From positions 496,001 to 560,000 of the forward strand of contig NHNW01000016.1 in the NCBI GenBank assembly GCA_002786025.1: a DNA stretch of 64,000 bases. The letters run 5' to 3'. This DNA comes from Zasmidium citrigriseum (Eukaryota; Ascomycota; Dothideomycetes; Mycosphaerellales; Mycosphaerellaceae). The position numbers and the translations under genes were made by a program. This document shows, in pieces, positions 10,935 to 21,753 of this stretch (its first letter is position 1; every line of letters starts with the position of its first letter). The notes beneath the pieces are model-generated. The model was not told the DNA's origin, did not search any database, and saw nothing but the letters and a program-made list of their open reading frames with translations.

Positions 10935-12029
10935 CGAGTGACGCTTCCCCTGGAGGAACCGAGCCCGTCTCGATGCAGCGAGGATGCTGTTTGAAGTTGG
11001 CACTACGGACGATTACGTCAAACTTGGTCGACTCGTTTGATATCAAGCACACATGTCACAGGGCCGACTTTGGGATCGAAAGGCTCATGTGGTCTGAAAA
11101 GGAACGCACATGCGTGATATTGGAGTCGCATGCCACGAAAGGCGAACGCTTCGCTCGATGAATGTGGCGGCTTCTATACTGGGTTGAAGCAGGCTACAGA
11201 AACAGAGAAGTATAGTACAAGCTCAGACAACCTTACTCTCCACCTTACATCGTCATGGACATATTAGCAATCCAGAGATGGGATAAGTACGCTACGTAAG
11301 GCTGCGCCTTTCCGAGTGGGCCTCACCAACCGAATCCGTGCTCTACAAGATCCACAAATAAAGCTTGACCGTGCACGGCAGAACTTTGGTCAAACGTCAG
11401 ATTCTGAAGGCCGTTGTTCATCCAGCAATCTTGACTACGCATCTTGCGTGACGGCTTGCGTGCCCCTTGAAAGCACTGGTCCGATGAGCACGTATGCCTG
11501 TACGTTTCCAACGAATGCCAGCAAAGTGGTTGCTTGAATGGAAGTGACTGCTAGCAGAAAGGTGCTTGAAACAATCGTACTGCTAGATACTGAATACAAT
11601 TCAATCTTCCTCTCGATAAGGATAGCTTTACTGCAAGGACATCATTGATGCATTTCCGAGTTCCAAAATCATGGAAAGGACGCATATCTGGACCGCAGCT
11701 TGATGCAAGGCTACAGACGACTGAACTCAACTAAAGAGGCGGAGCATTCCAGAATAGCCCCTAGGCCGGAGCCCCGTCGTCGGTAAGACGACTACATGAT
11801 TGCAACACAATGCCAAGACGGGTATCATGGAGCTTCATACGTTGACAGCGTCGTACACACCTCCACGAGCAGCTGACCGCCGAGCGGAGGGCAAAAAGTG
11901 CAAGTATAAGTTATAGCCCTCCATCGCACGAGATTTGTCTCAAACAATCACAACACTCATTGATCTCTTAACACCTTCATCGACAAAACCTTCTTCTAAT
12001 ACATTCTTTGTTTCCACAAAACATTCACC
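10935..12029. other. intergenic, about 1.1 kb without a supportable gene
   Basis: Only short open frames without motifs are present. The right end is the promoter of the secreted proline-rich gene, with a TATA-like site at 11905-11915. Confidence 0.5.
11905..11915 (+). promoter_or_regulatory. TATA-like element of the proline-rich secreted gene
   Basis: The sequence tataagttata lies 115-125 bases before the ATG at 12030. It is a plausible core promoter in an otherwise GC-balanced region. Confidence 0.35.
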
Positions 12030-12671
12030 ATGAAGCTCTCCGCCCACGCCATCGCCGCGATTCTCGCCTTGAGCCCGGTCTTCGCCTCTCCCATCCGCGC
12101 TGGAGTTGGAGCTGATGTCGGACTCGACGACGGATCTCTTTTGAGAAGAGACGTCCCCGCTCCTGGACTTCCTCAGAAGAACGATGGCCCAGTGCCTCCA
12201 CCACACAGTCCTCAAGCCAGAGACGTTCCACCACCCCAAGACGACAAAAAGCCGATTCCGCCACCAGGCCCTCAAGCCAGAGATATTCCGCCGCCAAAGG
12301 ACAACAAGCAGCCACCTCCACCTGGACCACATGCGCGCGACGCTCCACCGCTCAAGGACGACAAGAAGCCGGTCCCGCCTCCTGGACCCCAGGCGAGAGA
12401 CCTGCCGCCACCTAAAGACGACAAGAAGCCCGTCCCTCCACCTGGCCCCCAAGCTCGAGACGCTCCACCACCAAAAGACCCAAAACCTTCGATTCCAAAG
12501 GCACCATTGCCTGGTCAACCAGAGGCTCGAGACGTCCCACCTCCAAAAGACGCTCCCAAGCCGGAGCAGCCACCTGTTGGCCGACCGCAAGCTCGTCAGG
12601 TCAAAGGTGGCGAGCCGTTGCCTGCTCCCAAAGGTCCAGCACCTGGAAAGGATGCTCCAAAGGGTATTTAG
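12030..12671 (+). CDS. secreted proline-rich tandem-repeat protein
   Basis: A single exon of 213 residues. The first 20 residues (MKLSAHAIAAILALSPVFAS) are a signal peptide. A dibasic site, LLRRD, follows at about residue 40 and could be cut by a Kex2-type protease. The rest is six to seven copies of a roughly 20-residue unit of the form PPPKDDKKPVPPPGPQARD, with the residue after ARD varying (V, I, A, L). It contains no cysteine after the leader. Such a protein should be extended and extracellular, perhaps wall-associated. The gene interrupts the 2EXR array between copies C and D. I do not recognise a named family. Confidence 0.75.
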   Translation: MKLSAHAIAAILALSPVFASPIRAGVGADVGLDDGSLLRRDVPAPGLPQKNDGPVPPPHSPQARDVPPPQDDKKPIPPPGPQARDIPPPKDNKQPPPPGPHARDAPPLKDDKKPVPPPGPQARDLPPPKDDKKPVPPPGPQARDAPPPKDPKPSIPKAPLPGQPEARDVPPPKDAPKPEQPPVGRPQARQVKGGEPLPAPKGPAPGKDAPKGI

Positions 12672-13243
12672 ATCCGACATTGCGCTCGGTCAGGAGGGAC
12701 CGTTCAGGGAGGAGGTCGTATGGATGATGGTTGTAGGAATAGCAATTGGGGTTTCATTCTGTATGTAGTCACTCGCTTATAATTCAAACTTCAAGAGTTC
12801 AGTATCGCACTGGAATATCACAATGGTAGAAGTTCCGGTCAATGTTGTTTCGTTGTGATGTTGTGCTCCGCAAGAAGTCTGACGAACATTCACTCGCCAT
12901 GGGCGGGTGACTCCGCGGCAGAATTTCGGCGATCCTGGGGGTCACTTCCACTTCCCTCGTCTTTGAGAAGCTTCCAGGTTCGCACTTCCACTCACTGAGC
13001 ACCAAAGTTCTTTCAAATCTCGCGCAACAAGCCCGCTCCAGTTCTCTGCTTGTCGCAAATCAGTCGGCCGTTCGACACTCACTCGAGCGCCCTTAATTCG
13101 TCGCCACACACTTACATCCCAATCTACCACCCGTGAGCAGCGGTTTGAGAAAGCCAGCCTCCACAAAAAAGATGCCTTGAATACTTACCGGAAACAGCCC
13201 AAACAACTTCTCAGGCTCGGCCTCGACTGAAACGCCCGACAAC
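12672..13243. other. intergenic, promoter of paralog D
   Basis: It carries the conserved element at 12914-12949, described separately, and no gene. Confidence 0.5.
12914..12949 (+). promoter_or_regulatory. conserved upstream element, copy before paralog D
   Basis: A 36-bp block beginning cgcggcagaatttcggcgat and ending gtcacttcc recurs at 15056-15091 upstream of paralog E, with 33 of 36 bases identical, including the first 20. It lies 330 bp before the start codon of D. It could be a retained promoter element or leftover of the duplication. Confidence 0.5.
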
Positions 13244-14629
13244 ATGGCTTCCCAGTTGGCCCAGAGCATTCTCGAGGATCCTTCACAAGCAACAGCGCAG
13301 TGCTCCAATGATGAAATTCGCGCAGACATCGACTTCAGTCAGGGCTCGGCGGCAGAAGGAGCAGCGTGCGACCCAGACTACATCGACTCCGATCATGAGC
13401 CTGATCGAGATTTCGAGTCAGACGGTGACGCCAATGAATTATCATTCGGCCGCGAGGAGATTGGGGCTGATGTACGGACATCTGAAGCTTCCGAAGAGAA
13501 CGAAGGTGTAGACTCCGTCGAGTCGTCCAGCCAGGCTCAAAACGCACTTCGACAAGTTCTCGAAGCTCGACGGCCGTTGAGAGAAGAGATCGAAGCTGCA
13601 ATTGATCCTGACTTCGACGACGCAAATGCTATCGTCTGCGAGGGGACCGCTATTGCGGCTATCATTTGCAGCGAAAAGGAGTTCATCACCGAGAACGAGA
13701 TGTTGCAATGGATATCTCGGACGTTCCCTTGCTTCCACGACATACCAACGGACTTGAAGCTACCCGATGATGCACAGGAAGGATCAAGAATCTCTCCGTT
13801 TGGCCCAGGGTTGAACTACGACGCTCCGTTCATCATCAAAGATGAGACTGAAGAGGGGGGAGAGAGAACATATTCCATCGACCCTTCCGCTGCTCGTATA
13901 TGCTTGCGCAACATACTCGAGCCTCCAAGAGAAGGCACCTTCAGGTTCCTGGATTTGCCAGCCGAGCTCCGGAATCGAGTGTATGAGCTTCTACTCAATT
14001 TCTCGGACTCCCAGATTGTGTACTTCAGTCACGATTGCTTAGTCCTAGCGTGCCGCGCATGTGCAATCAAGGACGACAAGTCTATGAACCACGCTCTGTG
14101 CTGTCCGGACAACTACAGCAGCGGGTGCGCAGCTGCGACAGCACCTATGTTGGTATCCCGGCAGCTCTACAACGAAGCCATGCTGATCTTTTGGGGCATC
14201 AACCGATTCACCTTCACCGTTGTGGAATTGGGTCATCTGTTGACAGCTCTGTCCAACGATACGGCTCGGAGGATCAAGACATTGCATGTGGCGATTGACT
14301 GGGCCAAGACCAAGGAGCAGTTTAGTGCTGGCTTTGCAAAGCTCGAGAAGGTGCTCCATAAGCTGAGTTTGCTCGATGAGCTTGCCTTTACACCCTATGT
14401 CAGCGATGTCAATCCAGCGTGCGTTGAGGCACCGGGATCGGATTGCTTGGTCAAACTCGCCGCGGGGGCAAAAAGCATCAACTTCTACAAGTGCAGTGGG
14501 CAAGAAGGCGAGCAACTCCAGAAGTTTATCAAAGATGGTCTTGGGAAATTGGAATTGGATGGCCGGATGGCCGAGGGCAGATCGGAGAAGGAGGAGACAG
14601 GAAAGGCCGAAGATGAGGGCACTGAATGA
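13244..14629 (+). CDS. fork-head-like/2EXR paralog D
   Basis: A single exon of 461 residues. It has an acidic, disordered N-terminal extension (about 1-100) not found in A-C. ARRPLREEIEAAI (about 108-120) begins the shared domain. The KPPF motif is lost, but AAIICSEKEFITENEMLQWISRTFP (about 138-162) keeps helix 1/2 spacing. FRFLDLPAELRNRVYE lies at about 233-248. CRAC and NHALCC (about 268-287) give the CxxC..HxxxC cluster. SRQLYNEAMLIFWG follows. It is closest in architecture to copy E. Function unknown. Confidence 0.8.
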   Translation: MASQLAQSILEDPSQATAQCSNDEIRADIDFSQGSAAEGAACDPDYIDSDHEPDRDFESDGDANELSFGREEIGADVRTSEASEENEGVDSVESSSQAQNALRQVLEARRPLREEIEAAIDPDFDDANAIVCEGTAIAAIICSEKEFITENEMLQWISRTFPCFHDIPTDLKLPDDAQEGSRISPFGPGLNYDAPFIIKDETEEGGERTYSIDPSAARICLRNILEPPREGTFRFLDLPAELRNRVYELLLNFSDSQIVYFSHDCLVLACRACAIKDDKSMNHALCCPDNYSSGCAAATAPMLVSRQLYNEAMLIFWGINRFTFTVVELGHLLTALSNDTARRIKTLHVAIDWAKTKEQFSAGFAKLEKVLHKLSLLDELAFTPYVSDVNPACVEAPGSDCLVKLAAGAKSINFYKCSGQEGEQLQKFIKDGLGKLELDGRMAEGRSEKEETGKAEDEGTE

Positions 14630-15336
14630 CTTGTTAGACTTTGGTATCGTGGGCGAGTGTTGTGCAAGTCAAGTCAGAGCATTGAAGAAAGAATCGGGTC
14701 AAACAGGGTCAAGTTAGAGGAGAAATCCCCAGAAGCTCGTGGTAATAGTCACATAGGGCTTTGTGGTCATTGCTCCGAGAGCTATGTTGGTTATTCCTTA
14801 CCGTATCTTGATGTTACGCTTCCTTAAATGTCTTCGTGACGATATCGAGGAGGGCTGATCGTGCATTTGCGCTAGCATGTGATTCGTACAGGCGAGTGAA
14901 TGAAAGCGATCCGGACACAAGATCCTTGCATCCATATTTAGTTGCATTCGTCACTGGCCACGCATCTGGTAGAATACGAATAGATGTCACGTCCCGAACG
15001 TGATATTTGTTGACACGTCCTTTGTTCATCACCTGTGACGAGTGTCAAGTAACTTCGCGGCAGAATTTCGGCGATGCCGGGCGTCACTTCCCGCTCCTGC
15101 GCCGTTCATAACTCCAACTCCCCTCTCAATCGCACGCCCACATTCCCGTCAAGGCTTCACGTCGACAAGCTCACACTTCCCACTCTGGTCATTCGTCCTT
15201 CCAAGTCCCAGCATAATCGGCGCTCGTCCTCCACTGTTGGTGCCAGATTCAAGGCATTCTTGTGGGCTCTCGACTGCAGCTTGTGCTCAAAACCAAAGTC
15301 ACGGCCATCTCAACACCTATTCGGCCTCGACCCGAC
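14630..15336. other. intergenic, promoter of paralog E
   Basis: It contains the conserved upstream element at 15056-15091. Frames open into the start of E use non-ATG codons and are not annotated. Confidence 0.5.
15056..15091 (+). promoter_or_regulatory. conserved upstream element, copy before paralog E
   Basis: Second copy of the 36-bp block found at 12914-12949. It sits 281 bp before the chosen ATG of E. Confidence 0.5.
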
Positions 15337-16827
15337 ATGGCCGATCTCCACGCCTTGCGGTCTCTTCAGTCAGAGACAGCGCTTTCTGGAACTGATAGTC
15401 GCACGAACGACTACCCTATTCAGACTCTCGAGATGGACGATGACTCTAGAGACCACCGTCAAACAGCCATAGTAGCCAACGAAGGGTCCGGAGAGGATGA
15501 GACTGAATCCGCGGCCGACGCTGGCCAGTCCTCGCCCGAAGTCGACGAGATTATGGATCAGTCATTCGCCGAGGACGAGCCCGGGAGTGAAGACGAAGAC
15601 GCCTCTGGGGATGGTGATGTGGACCTCGAGTCGAGCCAAGATTCTGCCAGTCAAGAGGCAGACGATACAGATGGCTCGAAAGAAGCGCCTCTGGAGGCCG
15701 CTGTCGCTAATGAGGCTGCACTTCAGGCAGAGAAAACACTCGCAGCACTAATCGAGGCTCGTCGCCCGCTCAGAGAAGACATCGAGAATGCCTTGGAACT
15801 TCATCGCAGCGAGGGCTGCGAAGCTTGGTCTAACAACTCACTCATTGTTATGGCGATCATCTGCAGCTCTAATGAGTATGTCACGGAAAGCGAAATACTG
15901 GAATGGGTGTCGGAAAACTTCCCATTCGAGGAAGAACCACCTCTTGGAAGAACTCACTTGCAGATGCCACCACCAAACTACGACATACCAATTTCTGCTA
16001 AGATCAACCACAGTACCGGAGACCGAAGCTACACGATAGACCCTAAAGCGGCTCGTGTAGTACTACATCATGAACTCGAGGCCGAAGCGACAGGACCATT
16101 CAGATTCCTTGACTTGCCGGCCGAGCTGCGTAACCGAGTCTACGAGATGTTGTTGCACATTTCGGACTCGCAAATCGAGCCGCTCAACTCCATACCGAGC
16201 TCCGTTTCTTTGCTGGAGTGCCGCTCATGTGCTCGTGGATACACGCCGGAAGAGCAGAGGACAGAGTCCAAGGGACACGCATGGTACTGCAATCGAGATC
16301 CGTACGCAACGACTTTCTGTCGTGAACTGGTCGCACCCATTCTGGCTTGCCGTCAGATGTACTCCGAGGCAATGCCACTGATGTACAGTATCAATCAGTT
16401 CCGCTTCAAATTGAGGGATCTCAATCTGGCCTTGTCTGGAATCACCGAGAACCAGTCAAAACATCTCAAGAAGTTTCACATAGACCTGGGAGGAATGTAT
16501 CGTATGGACGAGTCGAGAGCCAGCCTTCAGGTGAGCCACACGAAAGTTGACAAGATCTCGGATCTTGACGAGCTTGCTCTTGCCGTAGCAGAATATGACT
16601 GGCTAGTCATGATCGGGTCTTACGAAACGATTCCAGAGCTGGTATGCTTGGCCAAGATGGCAGCCGCGGCCAAGAGCTTCAAGGTCTACGGACTTGATGG
16701 AAGAGATTGCCCCAAGTTTGAAGCTTTCATCAGCAACGAGGTGGAGAAGCTGAAATCGCAAGCTTCAGTTCGGGCAAGCGGCCCAGCAGATGGAGCAAAA
16801 GGGGATTACCACCAGATTGCTCTGTAG
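15337..16827 (+). CDS. fork-head-like/2EXR paralog E
   Basis: A single exon of 496 residues from the ATG at 15337; the frame is open further upstream but has only a GTG there. The N-terminal 130 residues are very acidic. ARRPLREDIENAL (about 141-153), VMAIICSSNEYVTESEILEWVSENFPF (about 171-197) and FRFLDLPAELRNRVYE (about 255-270) mark the shared domains. CRSC and GHAWYC (about 287-310) form the CxxC..HxxxC cluster. CRQMYSEAMPLMYS and FEAFISNEVEKLKSQ complete the family pattern. Last and longest copy of the array. Confidence 0.82.
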   Translation: MADLHALRSLQSETALSGTDSRTNDYPIQTLEMDDDSRDHRQTAIVANEGSGEDETESAADAGQSSPEVDEIMDQSFAEDEPGSEDEDASGDGDVDLESSQDSASQEADDTDGSKEAPLEAAVANEAALQAEKTLAALIEARRPLREDIENALELHRSEGCEAWSNNSLIVMAIICSSNEYVTESEILEWVSENFPFEEEPPLGRTHLQMPPPNYDIPISAKINHSTGDRSYTIDPKAARVVLHHELEAEATGPFRFLDLPAELRNRVYEMLLHISDSQIEPLNSIPSSVSLLECRSCARGYTPEEQRTESKGHAWYCNRDPYATTFCRELVAPILACRQMYSEAMPLMYSINQFRFKLRDLNLALSGITENQSKHLKKFHIDLGGMYRMDESRASLQVSHTKVDKISDLDELALAVAEYDWLVMIGSYETIPELVCLAKMAAAAKSFKVYGLDGRDCPKFEAFISNEVEKLKSQASVRASGPADGAKGDYHQIAL

Positions 16828-17313
16828 CCTTTCAGGTTTGGCGGGAACCTTTCGAGAGGCAGGTCTTTAAGGCTGGACATGCAAGGGGCTACTAGCATGC
16901 ACGATGTGTTTGCCCCCATCAGTGAAGGAGAACCAAGGGCTCTAGAGCAGCAGACGGGGGACGACATCGACGGAGCGATGCAAGCTCTAGTTGCTTGGTC
17001 CTCAGCCTTTCTTCGGCAAATCTTGAGAGAAGACAAGACTGGATGGGGGCTTGGAAACTGAACAAGCCCTTCACATGTAGCTTTCAAGATACGAATTTTG
17101 TGATGGCACTAGTCTTTTCATTCCACACTAACATGTGATCGATGCTGCCAAGTGAGTAAGTTCCCTGTGCCCCAAGCTAATCCCAACTAGGGTCCAGACC
17201 CACTCAGCCGAATTCTCCCATCTCAAAGCTGACAGGCATAACTCTGAACAAAAACAACGTATCCCGCTCATCCATCGCCACATCTTGCACATGACTATGA
17301 GGAAGAATAAACA
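16828..17313. other. intergenic
   Basis: Separates the 2EXR array from the next gene. No supportable feature is seen. Confidence 0.5.
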
Positions 17314-17860
17314 ATGCTCCATCACGAAACCCCAGCTCAGCACATGCCCACACCTCAATCCAACCAAGACCCCACAACAATAACAGCCTACACCCTCCGC
17401 ACCCTCTCCCACGCCCTCATCGACGCCCTCAACAGCATCCCCTCCCGCCCCGCCTACGCTTTCCTCACAAAACACATGGCCCCCCAATTCGCCATGTACA
17501 ACGTCGGCGGACACGAATGCGTCCTGCCTCACGTCCAAACCCGGCAGCAGCAGATCGATAATATTCTCGCGCTACGAAAGGTCCATCCGGAGTGGAAGCT
17601 GAAGGAGTTTCATTTGAGTGCGTTGGTTGGGGAGGGGGGTGAGAGTGGGGAGGTTATGTATACGTCTAGGAGTGATGGGGGGCCGGATGAGGAGTTTAAT
17701 CCTAGGCAGGAGATGGTGGGGAAGTTTAGTTGGAGGAGGGGCGGCGGTGGGGTTTGGTGAGTGTTTTTCGTTGGGATGGGTGAGATGATTGCTGACGTTT
17801 TGTGTTAGGGAGTGTTACATGCATGAAGGTATTCGAGGCGGTGGCGACCTTTACTCTTGA
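17314..17860 (+). CDS. small NTF2/SnoaL-like candidate protein, 2 exons
   Basis: Exons 17314-17756 and 17809-17860 are joined across a 52-bp intron (gtgagt...ttag, with a gctgac branch site) and give 164 residues. The splice restores VWECYMHEGIRGGGDLYS at the C-terminus. The protein has a long N-terminal helix (LRTLSHALIDALNS), then MAPQFAMYNVGGHE and RQQQIDNILALRKVHPEWK, a layout like a small cone-shaped NTF2-like fold. That assignment is tentative. It is convergent with the GPI-protein gene, 120 bp away. Confidence 0.62.
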
Positions 17861-17980
17861 GCTTCTGTGGAAGACAATCCCATACCAAGCCTTGTTATAC
17901 ATTACTACCCGAGCGAACTACGTTACATGAATGAGTGGCTTTCGAAATCATCAATTCGGATCTTGGCATCAATTTGCTTC

Positions 17981-19076
17981 TCACATGAAGAAGCCCAAGC
18001 CCAAGAGAGCCAACCCGCCAACGGCCCATCCAGCAACTTCACCTCGGACGCCAGCGCTATCGGTCTGCTGCGGCGCTGGATACCACGGAACAGTACCATT
18101 GGTGCCGTTTGATGGAGCCGGCACAGTTGGGTAGACCGGCGGGATGCTTGGAGTCGAAGACCAAGAATCTGTAATGACGGGAGGATAGCCCGTTGGCCCC
18201 GTTGAAGTCGACGACCAGGAATCCGTGATGACTGGTGGATAGCCAGAAGGACTAGTTGGAGGAGAAGACCACGAGTCTGTAATGACGGGAGGATAGCCGG
18301 ATGGGTGGTCTGGAGGGGTTGCCGACGAGTCAGTGACAACGGGAGGATAGCTAGGCGGTCCACTTGGAGAAGACGGCTCTGGAGGGTAGCTGGGCGGCCC
18401 GTTTGGAGAAGAAGACTCTGGAGAATAGCCGACAGGGCCGCTTGGAGTGGAAGGCCAAATCTCGCTGGTCCCTGGAGGAGAGTATGGCGGTGGAGCAGGA
18501 GGCGATGAAGTGGTAGACTCCGAGGAGACTGAGTCGTACGGCGGCGGCGGAGGAGGCACGGCCGAGGACGAAGGACCATATCCAGCAGGAGAGCCAGGAG
18601 CGCTTGAAGGGCTCTGTGGAGGAGTCGTGGCCACTGGACCCGACACCGGTGCTTCTGAAGCATTAGCGCCACACTCGGACAAAGTCGAGTCAAGGGCGCA
18701 GCAGCCGACGTCAGTGCAGTAACTGTCGGCAGGGCAGATATCTATCGACGCAAACAGATCAGCGATCGTTGCTGCTGTCATCAGTCGTAGCACACATACT
18801 TCCGCTTGGGCAGCATTGTTGGCCTTGGCCCTGACCGAAGCAAGTGATTTCGCCTTCCTTGTCAGTAGCTGGTTGGCAGAGGTTGAATCCAGGTCCGCAG
18901 GAGGCCTCGCAGAAGTTGGGGGCGCTGGTCGGAACTGTCGTACGAGTGCAGAATACTGGAAGTGTGTAGACGGGATCCTGGCGCGGGAGCAGAACGTCCA
19001 TGCGCTGCCCGTAGAGCTGCTGGGAAGCGAGTGCCGCTGGTAGAGCCGCAAGTGCAATGGAAGCTAAGGATCGCAT
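17981..19076 (-). CDS. GPI-anchored Cys-rich/Pro-Ser-rich cell-surface protein
   Basis: Exons 19076-18800 and 18741-17981, with a 58-bp intron, give 345 residues. MRSLASIALAALPAALAS is a signal peptide. Residues about 40-125 hold a cysteine-rich head (patterns FCEASCGPGFNLC, QQCCPSG, then CTDVGCC), and the intron falls inside it. Residues about 140-300 are Pro/Ser/Thr-rich, with about four repeats built on GYPPVITDSWSS. NGTNGT gives N-glycosylation sites. The C-terminal hydrophobic run (GWAVGGLALLGLGFFM) fits a GPI-anchor signal. It is likely a cell-wall or plasma-membrane surface protein. The cysteine head is not one I can name. Confidence 0.78.
18130..18400 (-). repeat. coding tandem repeat, about 57-60 bp units
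   Basis: Within the GPI-protein gene, units containing tgacgggaggatagcc recur about every 57-60 bp, with small changes. They encode the GYPPVITDSWSS-type repeats. Confidence 0.65.
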
Positions 19077-20571
19077 CTTGCTGCCGAGTGTTGGAATTTT
19101 GCAGCAGAGAAGATGTGTGAGATTGAAAAGCAAACGCAAAGCGAATGTGGAAACGAATGTGCTTGAAAGAAGAAAATCAACAAAACCCAACAGCGAGGGA
19201 CATACCTTCAAAATATGTTTTCTCGCCCCCAGCCAAATCAGGCACCCAGGCGCATGCTGTACTCTCAAAGCTGAAAGAACCCCCAAATTGCCGCCCCTCT
19301 TGGCATCAGCCCCCGTACCACCATGGCTCACATCAGGAAATGCTTTCTCGCAAAACGTATGGCTACGAGTCACAGCCTTCTGGTTCCTGAAACTAGGGCG
19401 CCAGAGCCGGGGTATACGTAAGATGATGTATTCCGTGGTCGGAGGTCTGGTTGGACGGAGGAGTTGTACGACAGGGTTTTGTCCGTGGTTGGGGAGATGC
19501 CATGTGGCGGGAGCGAGCGTTGTGGAGTAGAGTGATGTGATCGTGGGAAGTTCTGGGCCAGTAGAGTGAGCCATTCGAGGGCTCATGCTGAGGGGCGGAT
19601 AGAGGCGTTTTATTGTTTCGGGGTTGTGTTTATGGACATAGCTCATCGTGAAGCGCTTCTGTGGTGCTACTATTGACTGAAACCTTCTCTGCCTCAGTCT
19701 GAGGCCCTCAGGCATGAGAAGCAAGACTTCGCAATTAGAAGCTGGTCAACCACAGCGACTGACTTGGGAGTCAGCTTTGGCGGAGCCTTAGCCACATTGT
19801 ACCTTTGATCGAGAACGACGGCTCTCTTCCTTAGAGGAGGTAGCTGGTGGCACTGTGCTCGTTTCTGAAAGCTTCATCCGACGGTCGTCTCAAGAAGCAT
19901 GCTGTCCCCAAGAGCCTACTTCTTTTCCCAAGACTTTGCTTGTCTCGAAGTTTGTCCAGCTGAACGTAGGCCCAATTGGTTGATTTGAAGATGTCTCTAC
20001 ATCTCGCAGTCGGTAAGGACCTCGCAGTGATTCCAATTCAACCTGCTGAGGACCCAACGTCAATCCGGCGTTGGCGAATGATCCATGAAGATGCAAGTAT
20101 GCCGATTGCACGTTCTCGAGAGAGTTGCGTATCCCCTGGCTACCTCTACAGTGCGTCGTGGTCTTGAGACAGTGCATTGTCGAGGGGATCGTCTGCCCAA
20201 AGCCGACGGAACTGGAGGAAAATGGACGTCATTTGCATGTGAAAGAAGAAAGGCCGGGGCGAGGATCTTTGGGTGCTGGAGAAGTAGATGCAAAGGATTT
20301 GTGGTGTTGCTAGGGAAGATCAGATGTTCTGTAGATTACTGTGGTGTCGATCAAGGCAACTTTCACTCACCTACTTGCCAAGACCACTGTCCACGTCACC
20401 ATGTCGGACCGTTATTCTTCCCGCCCGCTGCTGCTGCTTCTACCACTTTCTTCAAAGCTCTGAGCTTCTGTCATCCGCACCAAGGTCGCCGGCGCAAGCC
20501 TGATATCGAGCGCCTTCTTCACAACAGACGGACCATCATATCGCTCTTGGCGGCGACAGGCCAAGCACAAC
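19077..20571. other. intergenic, about 1.5 kb, no supportable gene
   Basis: It contains the divergent promoters of the GPI-protein gene and the RBR ligase gene. Frames here are short or lack family features. Confidence 0.45.
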
Positions 20572-21753
20572 ATGGCGGCATTGGTCGCTGCTCTCGACGG
20601 CATGAACGACGCCACCGCCTCCATGTTCATCAAGCTGCAGCTGCTCGACATCCACACTTCAGAAGCCGAGAACCAAATCATCCAAAATGCCGGCCAGTGG
20701 GACAACATGATCGCCATGCAGGAGTACGCCAACGAGCTCCAGCAGTACCGCACTCGTCGTGGTCTCCCACTTGATGAGTTGCCCGTCCCGAAGCCACCGA
20801 CCAAGAACGCAACTCCGCCAGCTCCCGAACCCGTTCGCATCCCGCAAGGAGTCTGCCTGGCATGCTCGGATCAGATGCCACTCGCCGAGCTGTACGAGTG
20901 TCCCTGCCCCCGAGATCCCGCACCTCACCGCTGGTGTGAAGAATGTCTGGAGCATCTCCATCGAGCTGCACTCACCGACGAGACACTCTATCCTCCACGT
21001 TGCTGCCAGCATGAGTTTCCCTTCGGTTACATCAAGACGTACTTGACTCATCGGCTCATCGATGATTTTGAGGACAAGAAGGAGGAACTTGATGATACCA
21101 ACCGCATCTACTGTCATGTGCCGACCTGCTCGGCATACATTGGTGCGGAGCATCGGGAGGGTACGTTGGCTCATTGCCCGAATGAGCATGAGCCCACGTG
21201 CATTATGTGCAAGGCCGTCAAGCATGAGGGTGATTGCAAGGAGGATGCTGGTCGATTGCAGGTTGAGGAGACTGCGGCCCAGGAGGGCTGGCAGGCGTGT
21301 AGTGATTGCAAGGCGATCATCGAGCTGAACACCGGCTGCAACCATATCACGTAAGTGATAAATTCCGAATCCGAAGCAAAGCTCAATGCTAACCACATGA
21401 AAAGGTGCCGCTGCAGCCACGAATTCTGCTACGTCTGCGGCGCAGACTGGATACCGAAGACCTGCCCGGAAGCCTGCCCCTGCCCTCAGTGGAACGAGCG
21501 TCGCCTTCTGGATCGGGCTGCAGACGTCCACCAGCGGGAGGGAGGTCGAGCTGGAGATCAGCGCGCTGTGGACGAGATGGCTCGACGTCTTCGTGCCAAC
21601 CATGGCTGCCCTCGGGGTCGCCACGGCTGGCAGTGGACGAACCAGGGCGAGTTCCGGTGCGATGGATGCGGCGATATGCTCACGCGATTCATCTTTCGCT
21701 GCCGCGAGTGCCACACCCAGAACTGCTATCGGTGCCGGTACAACCGGAACTGA
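20572..21753 (+). CDS. RBR-type E3 ubiquitin ligase
   Basis: Exons 20572-21350 and 21405-21753, with a 54-bp intron, give 375 residues. RING1 spans about 95-145 (CLACSDQ to PPRCC). The IBR domain spans about 181-222 (CHVPTC, HCPNEHEPTCIMC, GDC). RING2 starts at about 243 with CSDCKAIIELNTGCNHITC. Its Cys at about 256 sits where the catalytic cysteine of RING-HECT hybrids lies, and the intron splits this motif. After RING2 comes an extra Cys-rich tail (FRCDGCGDMLTRFIFRCREC to the end). RBR ligases pass ubiquitin through a thioester intermediate. Substrate unknown. This two-exon form is a common layout in filamentous ascomycetes. Confidence 0.9.

Noticed and set aside
11940..12680. 246-codon Trp/Arg-rich frame antisense to the proline-rich gene
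   Set aside because: It arises from the complement of CCA/CCT proline codons. The plus strand has the signal peptide.
20659..21714. 351-codon frame antisense to the RBR ligase
   Set aside because: The plus strand carries the full set of zinc ligands and a proper intron. The antisense frame ignores the intron.
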